A stretch of DNA of 64,000 nucleotides from Pararge aegeria (lineage: Eukaryota; Arthropoda; Insecta; Lepidoptera; Nymphalidae), in NCBI RefSeq assembly GCF_905163445.1, contig NC_053196.1, positions 11,433,501 to 11,497,500 on the forward strand. The letters run 5' to 3'. Shown in pieces: positions 1 through 9,666 of this stretch. Position numbers and translations under genes: made by a program. Below the pieces are notes generated by a model, which worked only from the letters and a program-made list of their open reading frames with translations, searched no databases and was not told the origin of the DNA. Numbering within the stretch: the stretch's first letter is position 1; every line of letters starts with the position of its first letter.

Positions 1-947
1 ACGTTGTAAATTATTTTGTACTTAAATCTCCAAACGAAACTAAATTGATCAGTCTATAAATAAAACTATATTGCCTTATCAACGAAAAACAAAGAAAAAA
101 AAGGCAACTTTACTTTTGGACCAGTTAATATATTTTTGTACCGCCGCGTTGGCACTTATATCGCTTATGAGAGAGGAGACCTGTATCTAGCCGTCAGACA
201 TTTACAATTACCATTTTTTTTAGTCAGTATCGAGATCAGCGTAAAAAAATACGTTTTGATGGTTTGAGCCGAAATTAACGCTTATAATAGAAATCGTAGT
301 TTCTAATTCTATTCGGCTACAAAATATTTGAGCAATGTTTACATTGATTTGGCTATAAAACTTTCACATTGCATCTATCGGTTTTATTTTTTTTGTTTAA
401 TTCCTTATATTAAGTATCGAGATTGGCGTTCTATATAAAAAAATAGATGAAACGACAACTGAGAGCGGTCACATCGCACGTGAACGTGAAATTAACGTGA
501 AATAGAGATATAGGTACTTTTCTAAATCTATACAGCGATAATATATTTGAGAGAATGTTTACATTGTTTTAATATGGCTATATTTTTCGTGTTGCGCGGG
601 CACGCATCGGCAATAAATTCATCGCCTGTATCGGACGTGTCCGTACCGCTGTAAATTATAATGAGAGCCGTTTTAATGTTCGTCCATCCAGCTTTATACT
701 TAGGAGTGGACATAGTTCCAATAACTAATAAAAATTGGTTGATCTCTGTAGTGTTGCTTTTAAGAAAAATAAATCATACATATTTGTCTAGCTAGCTGGG
801 AAGATAAAAAATCAAGCATAGCGCTCATTATTTATATCTCTCTTTATTATATATCTATAGTTATTATATGTATCGGTATCCCTTGGCAAATACCGTTATT
901 ATAATATTTACAATACACGTTTGCATTTGTTATTTTAGTGATAATTA

Positions 948-1139
948 CTAAATCTTTTTGACCCACTGGTCTGGTAAGTTGTCAAAGGGGAACTCTGAGT
1001 ATGTCGCCTCCACCTCGAAGAGAGGATCGCCGTTGCTTTTTGTGTGTGCTGTGTAGGCGGGCAGGCACATCCACAGCGCCCGTACGGTTTTAAGGAGGAT
1101 GTCAGTCGTAAACCATGTTGGTACATTTAATTTCACCAT
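948..1139 (-). other. unassigned open frame, possible exon or transposon piece
   Basis: A 63-codon frame that looks more protein-like than its neighbours: it includes VPTWFTTDILLKTVRALWMC and EVEATYSEFPFDNLPDQW. I do not recognise it. A possible acceptor (ACCAG) sits one base before the ATG, but its phase does not fit the phase-1 donor of Runx exon 4, so it is not simply the next Runx exon. It may belong to another gene or to an old mobile element. Coding status unproven. Confidence 0.25.
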
Positions 1140-1482
1140 GCTGGTTTGATAGTTTATAGTCTATCATACACCAAACATTGTTTCCATTAATATTATAATT
1201 AAAAATTGATGAATTTATTTTTAGTCGGAAAACAATAGTCTTATAGACTCACGACGCTGCTGGTTGTTGGTTTTTAATAATTACTTTCGCAAAAATAAAC
1301 GGGATTGATTGAAAGTTTAAAATGAGTAATAGAGCGGAGTAGGTACGCCATTCGTCCTATTTCCGTGTCAGTACAGTCTTTTTGACACTTCGGCCGTGTC
1401 TAGTTCCTACGGACATAAACGTGCCACCATGCGATTTCCGGTATAATGCCGGGTAGTGACCGCTTAGGGTTAAGGGCTAGGT

Positions 1483-1706
1483 TAGGTTAGCCCGCTACCA
1501 TCTTACACCATCACTTAATACCGATTTCGATTTTCGGATGGACACTTGCCGCTAACCACCTGTGGGGTTGCTACGGCGTCACCGGGGGGTTTGAGCGAGT
1601 GCGAAATCTCGGCGTGAGAAGAGCCCCAGGGGTCGACGACATCGGGAGGACACTTAATACCAGGTGAGATTGCAGTCAAGATCTAACTTGTAGTATAACA
1701 AAAAGA
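1483..1706 (+). mobile_element. SINE-B fragment, interrupted by a 128-bp insert
   Basis: The 3' part of the commonest tRNA-headed SINE of the window (GGTTAGCCCGCTACCATCTTA, then CAGGTGAGATTGCAGTCAAG and CTAACTTGTAGT). The insert at 1523-1650 separates the two halves. The A-rich tail lies against the donor of Runx exon 4. SINE-B resembles butterfly SINEs catalogued in Heliconius (possibly Metulj); the name is not verified. Confidence 0.85.
1523..1650. mobile_element. 128-bp insert with 11-bp target duplication inside the SINE
   Basis: Flanked by CACTTAATACC at 1512-1522 and 1651-1661, which is a single site in other SINE-B copies. The insert is GC-rich. On the plus strand it can be read as RRAPGVDDIGR, weakly like the PGxD motif of a non-LTR reverse transcriptase, but it is too short to classify. 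Confidence 0.75.
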
Positions 1707-1712
1707 TCGTAC

Positions 1713-1895
1713 CTGTATTATTCGTAAAGTCCTGCGTGGATGTCTGCTCAGGCATGGTCCCAGCGAAGCCGAGAGCTGGTGGATTGAACTGAGAAGCAGC
1801 AGGTGCTGCGCAAGATGGCAGGTACGCGGGGTACGCGCCCGCACCACCGTAGCCCCAGTGCGAGTTACTCGAACTCAGTCCGAATTGGCTCATAT
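1713..1895 (-). CDS. Runx coding exon 4: Ser/Ala/Pro/Tyr-rich segment
   Basis: 183 bp, phase 1 at both ends, residues about 201-261. It joins exon 3 as CQ-N-MSQFGLSSSNSHWGYGG and continues through YPAYLPSC and NPPALGFAGTMPEQ to TQDFTNNT, a low-complexity composition typical of RUNX activation/repression regions. The acceptor CTTTTTTTCTAG|AT is strong. The donor ACAG|GTACGATC is weaker than consensus (no G at +5), and the retroposed SINE tail starts about 6 bp beyond it. A LINE fragment ends about 17 bp upstream of the acceptor. The open donor shows that more exons follow to the left. Confidence 0.88.
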
Positions 1896-1911
1896 CTAGA
1901 AAAAAAGCTTT

Positions 1912-1985
1912 ATTATTCGAAATTCATTTATTTCAAGAAGGTTTTTCCTTATAAGCCCTTTTGAAACGACAAGCCTGTCTCTTTT
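1912..1985 (-). mobile_element. LINE 3'-end fragment (CR1/jockey-like)
   Basis: ATTCATTTATTTCAAG, then TATAAGC, TTTTGAAACG and CAAGCCTGTCT: the reversed 3'UTR of the LINE family whose coding end is seen at 49980-50339. It starts about 17 bp upstream of the Runx exon 4 acceptor. Confidence 0.8.
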
Positions 1986-2018
1986 TTTTATAGTAACAAT
2001 TGACAGACGAAGCTACAA

Positions 2019-2383
2019 TATTATCAAAATTAAGCTTAATTTGCTATACTCCGCGAAAAGCAGGAGAATCTGCGTGGTGTAATTTATAATTTCTTCAATC
2101 CTTATACTCCACACCAAACAGATCTTCGGCAATATACCCTCTACACACGTTTCGCTCCGAAACCGGAGCATCCTCAGGAGATGTTGACTTTACAATGAAT
2201 AATTGTTAAGTCCAACTGTTACTTAACATATCCGAAGATCTGTTTGGTGTGAAGTATGAGGATTGAAGAAATTATAAATTACACTACACAGATTCTCCTG
2301 CTTTTCGCGGAGTATAGCAAATTAAGCTTAATTTTGATAATATAATATGGATTTCCGCAAAGTAACGCCTGCTTCTATCCAAT
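2019..2383. mobile_element. foldback element with about 110-bp inverted arms
   Basis: The left arm (2019-2127) and right arm (2236-2343) are near-perfect inverted repeats containing AAGCTTAATTTGCTATACTC and AAACAGATCTTCGG. A short unpaired 3' end (GGATTTCCGCAAAGTAACGC) is shared with the copy at 8561-8872. A 14-bp flanking duplication (one mismatch) AGACGAAGCTRCAA lies at 2005-2018 and 2384-2397. No coding capacity. Confidence 0.85.
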
Positions 2384-2399
2384 AGACGAAGCTGCAAGT

Positions 2400-2740
2400 A
2401 AACAAAGATGGCCTATAAACAGCACAATGAGCAAGGAGCACGTCCTGCAACATGCCTTATGTGCCTCTAGTTACACCGGCAACCACGCTCTTCAGACCGG
2501 AACACAGCATTGCAATTATGATAATAATAATAATAATAATAATCTTTATTGAAAGGTATAAACCCAGTTATTAGAATATAAAAAGATAAATTAAATAACA
2601 AAATAATAATAATAAGTAACAGTATTGCAATATAAAAATATTGCAAAGTCACGTCCGTCATAATAATAATTATTAATTACATTATGCTGCTTGGCGGCAG
2701 TAATAAGCATGCCAAGAGTTTATTTTCGACGAGCTCTGTC
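2400..2740. repeat. old retroelement debris with (AAT)n tract
   Basis: Contains (ATAATA)n at 2519-2545 followed by CTTTATTGAAAGG, the reversed tail typical of LINEs. It splits a second repeat (GGAACACAGCATTGCA ... GCTTGGCGGCAGTAATAAGC) that recurs near 12060 and 35780. Confidence 0.6.
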
Positions 2741-2794
2741 ACGAAAAACTTTACGACTACTTAAAACTTAGTGATTTTTTTTTAAGACATTGAC

Positions 2795-3200
2795 TTGATG
2801 ATGATAGTCAGTAGGTACATATTTGATAATTTAATTTATGTCCATAAAAATATAACCAAATTTAAAAAGAAAATGGATTGTAACAATATTAATGTTAGGA
2901 GAAATAAACTCGTTGTGCAGTTTACTAGGCTAGTACACAAAATTGCTTATTCATTCAAGGGCAATTGCACCTATATTTTTTTTATAACAAATAACCAAAT
3001 GAAATCTTTGAGATGTCTCTCAATAAGTTCAAAGTTTATATAAAACGTAAACTTACAGAAAAATCCTATTATAATATTAAGGATTACTTGAACGATAAAA
3101 AAGCTTGGGTGTGAATTGCTCTAGCTTCATAGCTTATTATAAAAAACATGATGGATAACCTTCAGTCATGCAAGTTTCCTTAAGACGTTAAAGCAAGTAT
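2795..3200 (+). mobile_element. LINE fragment with decayed RT C-terminus (CR1/jockey-like)
   Basis: Frames here read SRYIFDNLIYVHKN, then RRNKLVVQFTRL and, after a frameshift, SFKGN. Further on IKDYLNDKKAW can be read near 3080-3110. These match the conserved C-terminal segment of CR1/jockey-type polyproteins also seen at 40869-41066 (minus) and 49980-50339. 5'-truncated and frameshifted, so non-functional. Confidence 0.75.
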
Positions 3201-3354
3201 TAATTACTTAAAAGCATAAGCAAGTCTAATAAAGTGAAACAGTCAAAACAAATAATCGCATAAATGTTACAAATGTTTTAAAATCCAATAGACTGCTTAA
3301 AAAAGACAAACTTGATATTTATTCCGCTCACAGTGTATCCGAAATAACACAAGA

Positions 3355-3770
3355 GTGGGCACTTATAAAGATATCGAGAGTCGGGAGTGGACAAAACGCA
3401 CGCCAGCGAGATCCTCGCACGTTGCGTCCACTTTATTTTTTCCGGAGTATTACAGGCTTTTATTTTTCGGTATCACGGTTCCGTTTTTGGCCGACGATCG
3501 GCGGACTCGGTTTTTATACGATACGCGCTCGCCGCGTCGATTTGTGGATGTTTTTTTTACGCTTTGACCCGCTCGAGTTGTTTTGGGCCGGTGGATTTTA
3601 GCGGGCTCGATGCATGCTTGTTCGATTGGGTTCGCAGTCAGCTTTCATCTGAATTTTTTTTTCGGCGACTGATTGAATCCGCGCTTTAGTGAACGTAGTT
3701 TAGCGTATCGCCGCGTGGTTTTAGTGACTCATTCACTTTTGAGCTATCAAACGCGTTATGAGGTTTGTGT
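3355..3770. other. CpG-rich islet in Runx intron 3
   Basis: Unlike the surrounding A+T-rich intron, this stretch is rich in CG (GCGCTCGCCGCGTCGATT). A TATA-like CTTATAAAG lies at its left edge on the plus strand. Open frames of 70 and 100 codons on the plus strand do not resemble known proteins. It may be an alternative promoter, a regulatory element or an old transposon end. Confidence 0.4.
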
Positions 3771-4204
3771 GCGGTTTCCAATTTAGATAGTCTGATTGCG
3801 TTGTCATTTGTTGTATTCATACTGTTGTTGTTATGTACAACCGATTAGAATTTTAGAAGTGAAGCTTTTTTCGATTGGGATGGTGATGTTATACATGAGG
3901 AAAAGTGAAAGTTGCATTAGGTACAGTAGCTGAGAGCTTGTTGCCTAAGAACAAGTCTGGCATCTAACTAATGGCATTTCTCAAGCACCATCTTGTCTTT
4001 GCTATAAAATAGTATTTGTTCTACTCAGTAACTCTTTAATGTACCCCAAAATTGAAATGATCTAAGAAAACCTTACTTTACTGCATTTAGTGGTAACCAT
4101 GAAGTTTTATGTAAGTTTTATTTAAAAATTACCTAATTGTTTAGGTACTTCGATAACTATTTAGCCAGAAATATGGTGAGAACAACATCTATTTTCTTGG
4201 CTGC

Positions 4205-4250
4205 GAAGAACTTCGGAGATTTAATTGTTGTTAAATCTCCGTAGTTCTTC
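4205..4250. repeat. short hairpin, 20-bp arms with one mismatch
   Basis: GAAGAACTTCGGAGATTTAA, a 6-nt loop TTGTTG, then TTAAATCTCCGTAGTTCTTC. No flanking duplication seen. Confidence 0.85.
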
Positions 4251-4639
4251 ACATCATATTACGTTGTTTGAACCTCTTTTGCCAATACTCATCATATTAA
4301 TAGTCAAACAGCTGGCATCTACTTATCATTTTCAGCCTTTTGTGGTCTATATTGTGCCCATGTCCGCCAGTTTCTCAAGCGGATGGCTTGTGCATCGCGG
4401 CGTACTCTATCTATAAAAAACAATTTTGACCTCCCGATCGATCTCCGTCCGTCAGGCTGTGAGGTCAAAACCTTCTTTGGTTGGCGACCATGCATTGAAT
4501 ATGTCCAGCCAACAGCAGAGTTTAGATTTTTATGTGCTGGACTGAATTTGGCTCACCATAGACGACGGGCACCTACTATTGGACATTTTAATTAGAAATC
4601 CAAATATCAAGCGCTATTCTTAATCCCCGAAAAAACGAC

Positions 4640-4990
4640 GGAGCGTTATAAAATTAACGTGTTTCTGCAAGTGTGTGTCTGTCTATGGTACGATGCAACA
4701 TGCTCCCGAATGGACGAACTGTAAATTAGTTTGAACAGTAAATGAGTCTCCCGATAATATAAAGATAAATTTTTCTTCGCTATGTTTAATTAAAATTGAT
4801 CCAAGATGGCCGCCATCACACAAAATGGCGGATAGCATATTTTTTTTAAATATTCCTCAATATGGGTATCAAATGAATTTCATGAAAGTGCTTGATTAGT
4901 AAAGTTGTATACGCGATGACAAATTTTATTTTCAAGAAGGCTGACACCACAAAATGGTTATTTACATTTTTTAAACGCAATGAACCCATC
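4640..4990. repeat. interspersed repeat with GATGGCCGCCATC motif
   Basis: AT-rich stretch with CCAAGATGGCCGCCATCAC and AAAATGGCGG, followed by TCAATATGGGTATCAAATGA. It resembles a repeat with paired ATGGCGG motifs that I recall from other insects. The motif is also a close match to the YY1/Pleiohomeotic core. Confidence 0.45.
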
Positions 4991-5225
4991 GAAATGATAA
5001 ATAAAAACTTGTAAATTATTTTTAGCTATAGATTACCTCCTCTAAAATTCATATCATTAATTTTCTTTTTTCCCTTAGTATAATTCTGCCTGTTTATTTA
5101 TCAAACGTTATAGTTATAGATGGTTCTACCATATATAAAGACCAGACGCTGCCTCCTGTAATACAGTTTAAACTACCGCAGGAGACGGGTTCACACTGTT
5201 GAAATATGTGCGTTTTGATGATCAT

Positions 5226-5456
5226 TATAATATATAATATACTACGACAATACACACATCGCCATCTACCCCAAAGTAAGCGTAGCTTGTGTTTTGGGTA
5301 CTAGGATAGCTGATAAATATTTTTATGAATATAATACACATAAATACTTAAAATATACAAATAAACACCCAGACACTGTAAAGCAAACATGTTCATCACT
5401 CAAACAGAAGACTCAGAAAGCAGGGGCGCTGCTCACTGCGACAGTCGGCCGTCAAA
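5226..5456 (-). mobile_element. SINE-C (tRNA-headed)
   Basis: On the minus strand the head is decayed (GACGGCCGACTGTCGCAGTG), with the body ending in GTAGCTTGTG-like and CGATGTGTGTATTGTCGTAG sequence. Same family as 52250-52518, 53640-53900, 60435-60674 and 63035-63287; all copies point the same way. Confidence 0.85.
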
Positions 5457-5555
5457 ATTTTTATTGAATAGTACCTAGGCCATTACAGAATATATTTTTT
5501 ATCTACATTATGCGTCGAGGGTTTTTAAGATAGTTTGTTATTAAAAAATACTTAC

Positions 5556-5657
5556 TTTGACACGAAGTGATAGGCGGCATCCTGAAGCCACCGAGTGGGT
5601 CCGGTGGGAAGGGGAACGGACGCTGACCAAACGCGAAGTGGAACTGCTGCTGCTGCC
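5556..5657 (-). CDS. Runx coding exon 3: Q-rich and FHFAFGQRP segment
   Basis: 102 bp, phase 1 at both ends, residues about 167-200. It follows SKT with R-QQQQ-FHFAFGQRPFPF, then PPDPLGGFRMPPITSCQ. Acceptor TGTCTCTGCTAG|GG; donor CAAA|GTAAGT. The FHFAFGQRP motif directly after the Runt domain is, as I recall, found in several insect RUNX proteins; its function is not known to me. The symmetric exon could be an alternative cassette. A SINE lies 100 bp downstream in the gene (5226-5456). Confidence 0.9.
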
Positions 5658-5825
5658 CTAGCAGAGACAACACTACATCAGTAGGATACAAGCTGCTCTT
5701 AAAACTAAGCATTGGATTCAAATCAAATTAAATTTAAAAAAAAGAATCGAATATGCCTATAACAACTTTACATTGGTTTTAAACGTTAAATTAAAAGAAA
5801 ACTTTACTCAAATACGCCTATCACA

Positions 5826-6045
5826 ATGTTATCAACCTATAACCGACCCAATACAGAGCGCGGTTCTCCTCTCAGACTGAGAAGGGTTCTATCGGTAGTC
5901 CTTGTGAATATTATAGATAACTCTTAGCTCATAATATTTCCTTTCACCATTTAAGCAATATTTAATTCCTAACAACCTGAATAATTAAAAGAGATAGAGG
6001 TGCATGCTAAACGCAGCCCCACCCCAAAGGAAGCCCTTAAGAAAT
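5826..6045 (-). mobile_element. SINE-A remnant
   Basis: Keeps ATCAACCTATAACCGACCCA, CTGAGAAGGGTTC and TAGAGGTGCATGC, the ordered landmarks of the SINE-A family best preserved at 31258-31530. Confidence 0.75.
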
Positions 6046-6107
6046 ACTGTTGAAGGTTGCATAAGTATATCGCATAAGGAAAAGTATTAAACCAAAAGAA
6101 GCATATT

Positions 6108-6475
6108 TAATATTTATTTATTTATTTATTTATAAAGGACAACCAACAGTAGATACATTAAAACATGCTTTTTTTTTTTTTGGAATGAGTCACATAGTAA
6201 ATGTTCAACTATTTACAGGTTATCACAGCATGCATTAAAATGTAAAAAAGTCATTCTTATAAATTATTTACAATTAATTATTAGTCAGTTAATATAAACC
6301 TTTAAAAGTATAAAAGTATAAATATTTAAAGCTAAATTACAATAAAAAAATTAACTTAATCAATTATTAGGAGACAAAACAAAACAAAAATGAATTAAAT
6401 TAAATTGAATTAAATCGGAATTAAATTAATAAAGCATATTTATTGTCGTAGTATATTTATTTATTTATTTTTCTA
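6108..6475. repeat. (TTTA)n tracts and SINE-C 3' scrap
   Basis: Simple (TTTA)n at 6108-6136 begins an A+T-rich reversed retroelement tail. TATTGTCGTAGTATATTTATT at 6441-6461 is the 3' end of SINE-C in minus orientation. Confidence 0.55.
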
Positions 6476-6479
6476 TACC

Positions 6480-7495
6480 AACTTATTCAAAACCTCCTAA
6501 GTATTTACTTATGACAACCATATTGAAGATATAGGAACGAGACGTGCATAAATTGTACCTAGGCTACGCGACACGTTCCTAATATAGTGAAAAGAGTTAC
6601 TTGATTTTACTTATGCATCTTATGTTAGGGCTGTATCTGATTTCTTTCAGCAAAAACTATGGCAATTGTTTATTCAAAAATTATTACCGTTCGGGTTTCA
6701 AAGATAAGTCTCAGAGACAGTAAATAATCTACCCCTAAAGCCTTTTTATGAAAATTTCGCGGACGGGGAGTAATGAAAATTCCCTCACTTTTTTATTTAG
6801 ATTTCATACAGAGAAGGTGTGCAGAATGCTTTATATTCATAATGCATAAAAATACATTAACTTAATAAAAAAAACATTACACACACAACCGTGTATTTCA
6901 AGAGTATATATGTATATGTATACATGTATCATTTGTCTACGTATATGTATGTATGTTCAGTAGTGACATAAGACTAATTAACAATGTAGCCTTGGCCAAA
7001 TCTGAGATTATATTATAGTAGATCTTATCTTGATAATCTTCAAACTTAAAATTTAAATTAATTATGGTTAAATTTCGACCACAGTAGATCTAATCTCTAA
7101 ATCTTTGTGCCAAACGACCAAACTGTTATCTCATAAAATTCTCAACATTGAATCGAGAACTAAATTACCGATTATACAGCAAACAACAAATTAATAGCTA
7201 TCGATATGTGTATACCATTCCGCCCGTGCTTTTGATTCAGCATTTCCGAATTGCGTTACAAACTAATCGACAATCCTAATCGAGGTCATACATGTTGACA
7301 AACGTGTATCTACCATTTAGATATCTATAACTAACCTTTGGTAGGTAGCTATAAGGTAGGCAATGAATGCGATTTAAGTAAAGCAAAAAGTATCTACCAA
7401 TGACTAATTTATTCATAAAGGGTCCAAAGAGAAACCATATACTCAGCTTTTTTGTGAGTAGTAAACAACGGATAATTTCAACTATTTGACTATAC
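6480..7495. other. A+T-rich intron sequence, nothing recognised
   Basis: Contains a short (TATG)n-like tract near 6905-6960 and a 77-codon minus-strand frame (7276-7509) without recognisable similarity. No repeat family or RNA assigned. Confidence 0.5.
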
Positions 7496-7499
7496 GTCA

Positions 7500-7690
7500 C
7501 GTGCTTCAAACGTGAAGGAAAACACCGTGAGCTAACTATCCGTCATGCCTGAGACCCTGAGAGTTCCCCATAATGTTCTTGTGAAGTCTACCAAACCCGT
7601 GTGGTGTCTACCACACTGGCAAAGTGCGGTACGACCAAAATACTTCTCATATTTAAGAGAAAACCTTGGCCCTGTAGTGGTAATGCCATC
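7500..7690 (+). mobile_element. SINE-A fragment
   Basis: GTGAAGGAAAACACCGTGAG, CATGCCTGAGA, then CCATAATGTTCT and TACCACACTGGC in the order of SINE-A read from its tRNA-like end. The head is missing. Confidence 0.75.
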
Positions 7691-8560
7691 AAGAAGACAA
7701 GATCGGTCTGAGAATTGAGTAAGATTTAAAAAATTTTTTGGTCAATGTGCTTTAGAAATTTAGACTTTTTTTACATTATATTACTAAATAGATTTTTTTA
7801 ATATTCAGTTAGTATACAGTCTAAATATATTTGTTTTATGTACACTACAAATCTCTGAACTGAGCACGTCACGTCTTATAAAGTATACTTACTCTTACGG
7901 TTTCTCTTCGAAACAAAAAGAGCCTACAATTAAGCTGAATAATTTTGTAATCACCTAGGTATAGGTATGCCCACCAATATACATTGAACCTACCTGTTAA
8001 TGTTTTGTGCCATATTTCTCGCGATAGGAATGCGTAAGGGTGACACCTACGAGGTATCGACACAATCATGTAGAATATGTCTCCTAATGAAGGAGTTCTA
8101 TAGCTAATATAACTGAGTTTACAGTTTGTGTTTTGTAACCCAACATCGGCTTTATGATATTACCAAATATACTCAACTTAGTTTAATTCTACCAACGCTT
8201 ACTAAGTTTTGCGTTTATGAATTCTGTTTCTGAGGTCAAGTAAAACGTTGTTAAGTATTGGTTATTTAATGGTGCTAATTCTACTATACATAAACAACTA
8301 AAGTTAATTTAATTGATAAAATAATGCTATATTTATAAAAGACTATAAATCCACGATACTATTAGACCAGTCAAATAAGTTTAATTTATCGAACTTATAA
8401 AATATTATTGTTAAAGTCCCTGGATGGGATTTTTTTTATTTCATGTTCGTCATATTATAACGAAACAAAAATTTAACATGCTTTCCTACACTCAGGGCAA
8501 GTCAAGCAAGGGCGTCGCTAAGTTCCCAATTACCGGTTCGTGCGAACAAATACTTTAAGC
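7691..8560. other. A+T-rich intron sequence, nothing recognised
   Basis: No conserved coding, RNA or repeat signature found. A minus-strand frame at 7869-8069 looks like chance. Confidence 0.5.
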
Positions 8561-8872
8561 ATTATGAAAATTAAGCTTAATTTGCTATACTCCGCAAACA
8601 GCAGGAGCACAGCAAATTAAGCTACTCTATCTCTTCAGCAGATGTTGACTTAACAATTATACATTGTAAAGTCAAATTCTCCTAAAGATGCTCCGGTTTC
8701 GGAGCGAAACGTGCGTAAGGTACATTGCTGAAGATCTGTTTGGTGTGGAGTATAAGGATTGAAGAAATTATAAATAATAACATAAAGATTCTCCTACTGT
8801 TCGCGGAGTATAGCAAATTAAGCTTCATTTTCATAACATATTATGGATTTCCGTAAAGTAACGCCGGCTTGT
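8561..8872. mobile_element. foldback element, second copy, left arm truncated
   Basis: Same family as 2019-2383: the right arm (GAAGATCTGTTTGGTGTGGA ... GCGGAGTATAGCAAATTAAG) and the GGATTTCCGTAAAGTAACGC end are kept. The left arm is cut short after about 50 bp. The centre contains GCTCCGGTTTCGGAGCGAAA. No flanking duplication found. Confidence 0.8.
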
Positions 8873-9028
8873 ATATGAATTGCCTTGCCCGAAAACCGTA
8901 CCTACTCACAACCTCTTGATATGTAGCCAAAAATGCTATCATCTAAACCTCTATCCCCTAAAGAATCAGACTATTCACACTTGAGTTTTATATTTGTTAG
9001 TCCATAACTGTGATTTCACCCTGTACTC

Positions 9029-9120
9029 GGTTATGATGCAGTCTAAGATGGTAGAGGTCTAATGGGACTTATATTGAGTTCTCTCTACTCTTAATCGGTT
9101 TTGTACGCGGCGTCGCACGG
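9029..9120 (-). mobile_element. SINE-B fragment
   Basis: TGATGCAGTCTAAGATGGTA, then TCTACTCTTAATCGGTTTTG and GTCGCACGGGAAC: the middle of SINE-B reversed. About 90 bp only. Confidence 0.65.
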
Positions 9121-9562
9121 GAACAAAATCAGTAATAACAGTATTTCTTTAAGTACCTACTCAGCATTTACCCCTTCGTAAACCAGTGTATTCAATATGT
9201 TATGGACTGAATTACATTAAAAAAGAAGACCAAAATCAACATTGGTACGGTGGATACAAATGTAATGATGCAAAATCAACCAGAGTGCCTATACTCGTAT
9301 ATGGTGTTAGATTTTACTTTTAATAGATTTCTTACTTTTAGTACCTTCTGAAGTAAGCTAGTTAACTTTCACGTGATAAGGAGAAAATCTCACACTCTGT
9401 CTGCTCCAAAGCTTTTACCAAGAATCTGCAGGCAAAATGTTCACCAAAAAACACGCACCAAGTTGACTTTCTTTTTCGTTATTAATTTTATTTAAAACAA
9501 GTTAAAAAACCATAAAATTTACTTTCTTATTTATTTTAGATTCTTTCAAAACAAAGCAAAAT

Positions 9563-9666
9563 GCCAACACGCGGAGTTTTCAGTCACCCATCCAAGTACT
9601 GACCGCGCCTGATGTTGTTTGGCTTCGGTGATCGTACGAGAACTGGTGTTTTGACCGGACGTTGGC
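9563..9666 (-). pseudogene. 5S rRNA pseudogene
   Basis: The minus strand starts GCCAACGTCC and contains the 5S core AGTTCTCGTACGATCACCGA, then CAACATCAGGCGCGGTCAG, TACTTGGATGGGTGAC and CGCGTGTTGGC. It is 104 nt rather than about 120, with short deletions near the 5' end and after GGGTGAC. The internal control region is partly kept. No T-run directly follows. A 5S-headed SINE (SINE3 type) is possible, but no attached body was seen. Confidence 0.85.
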
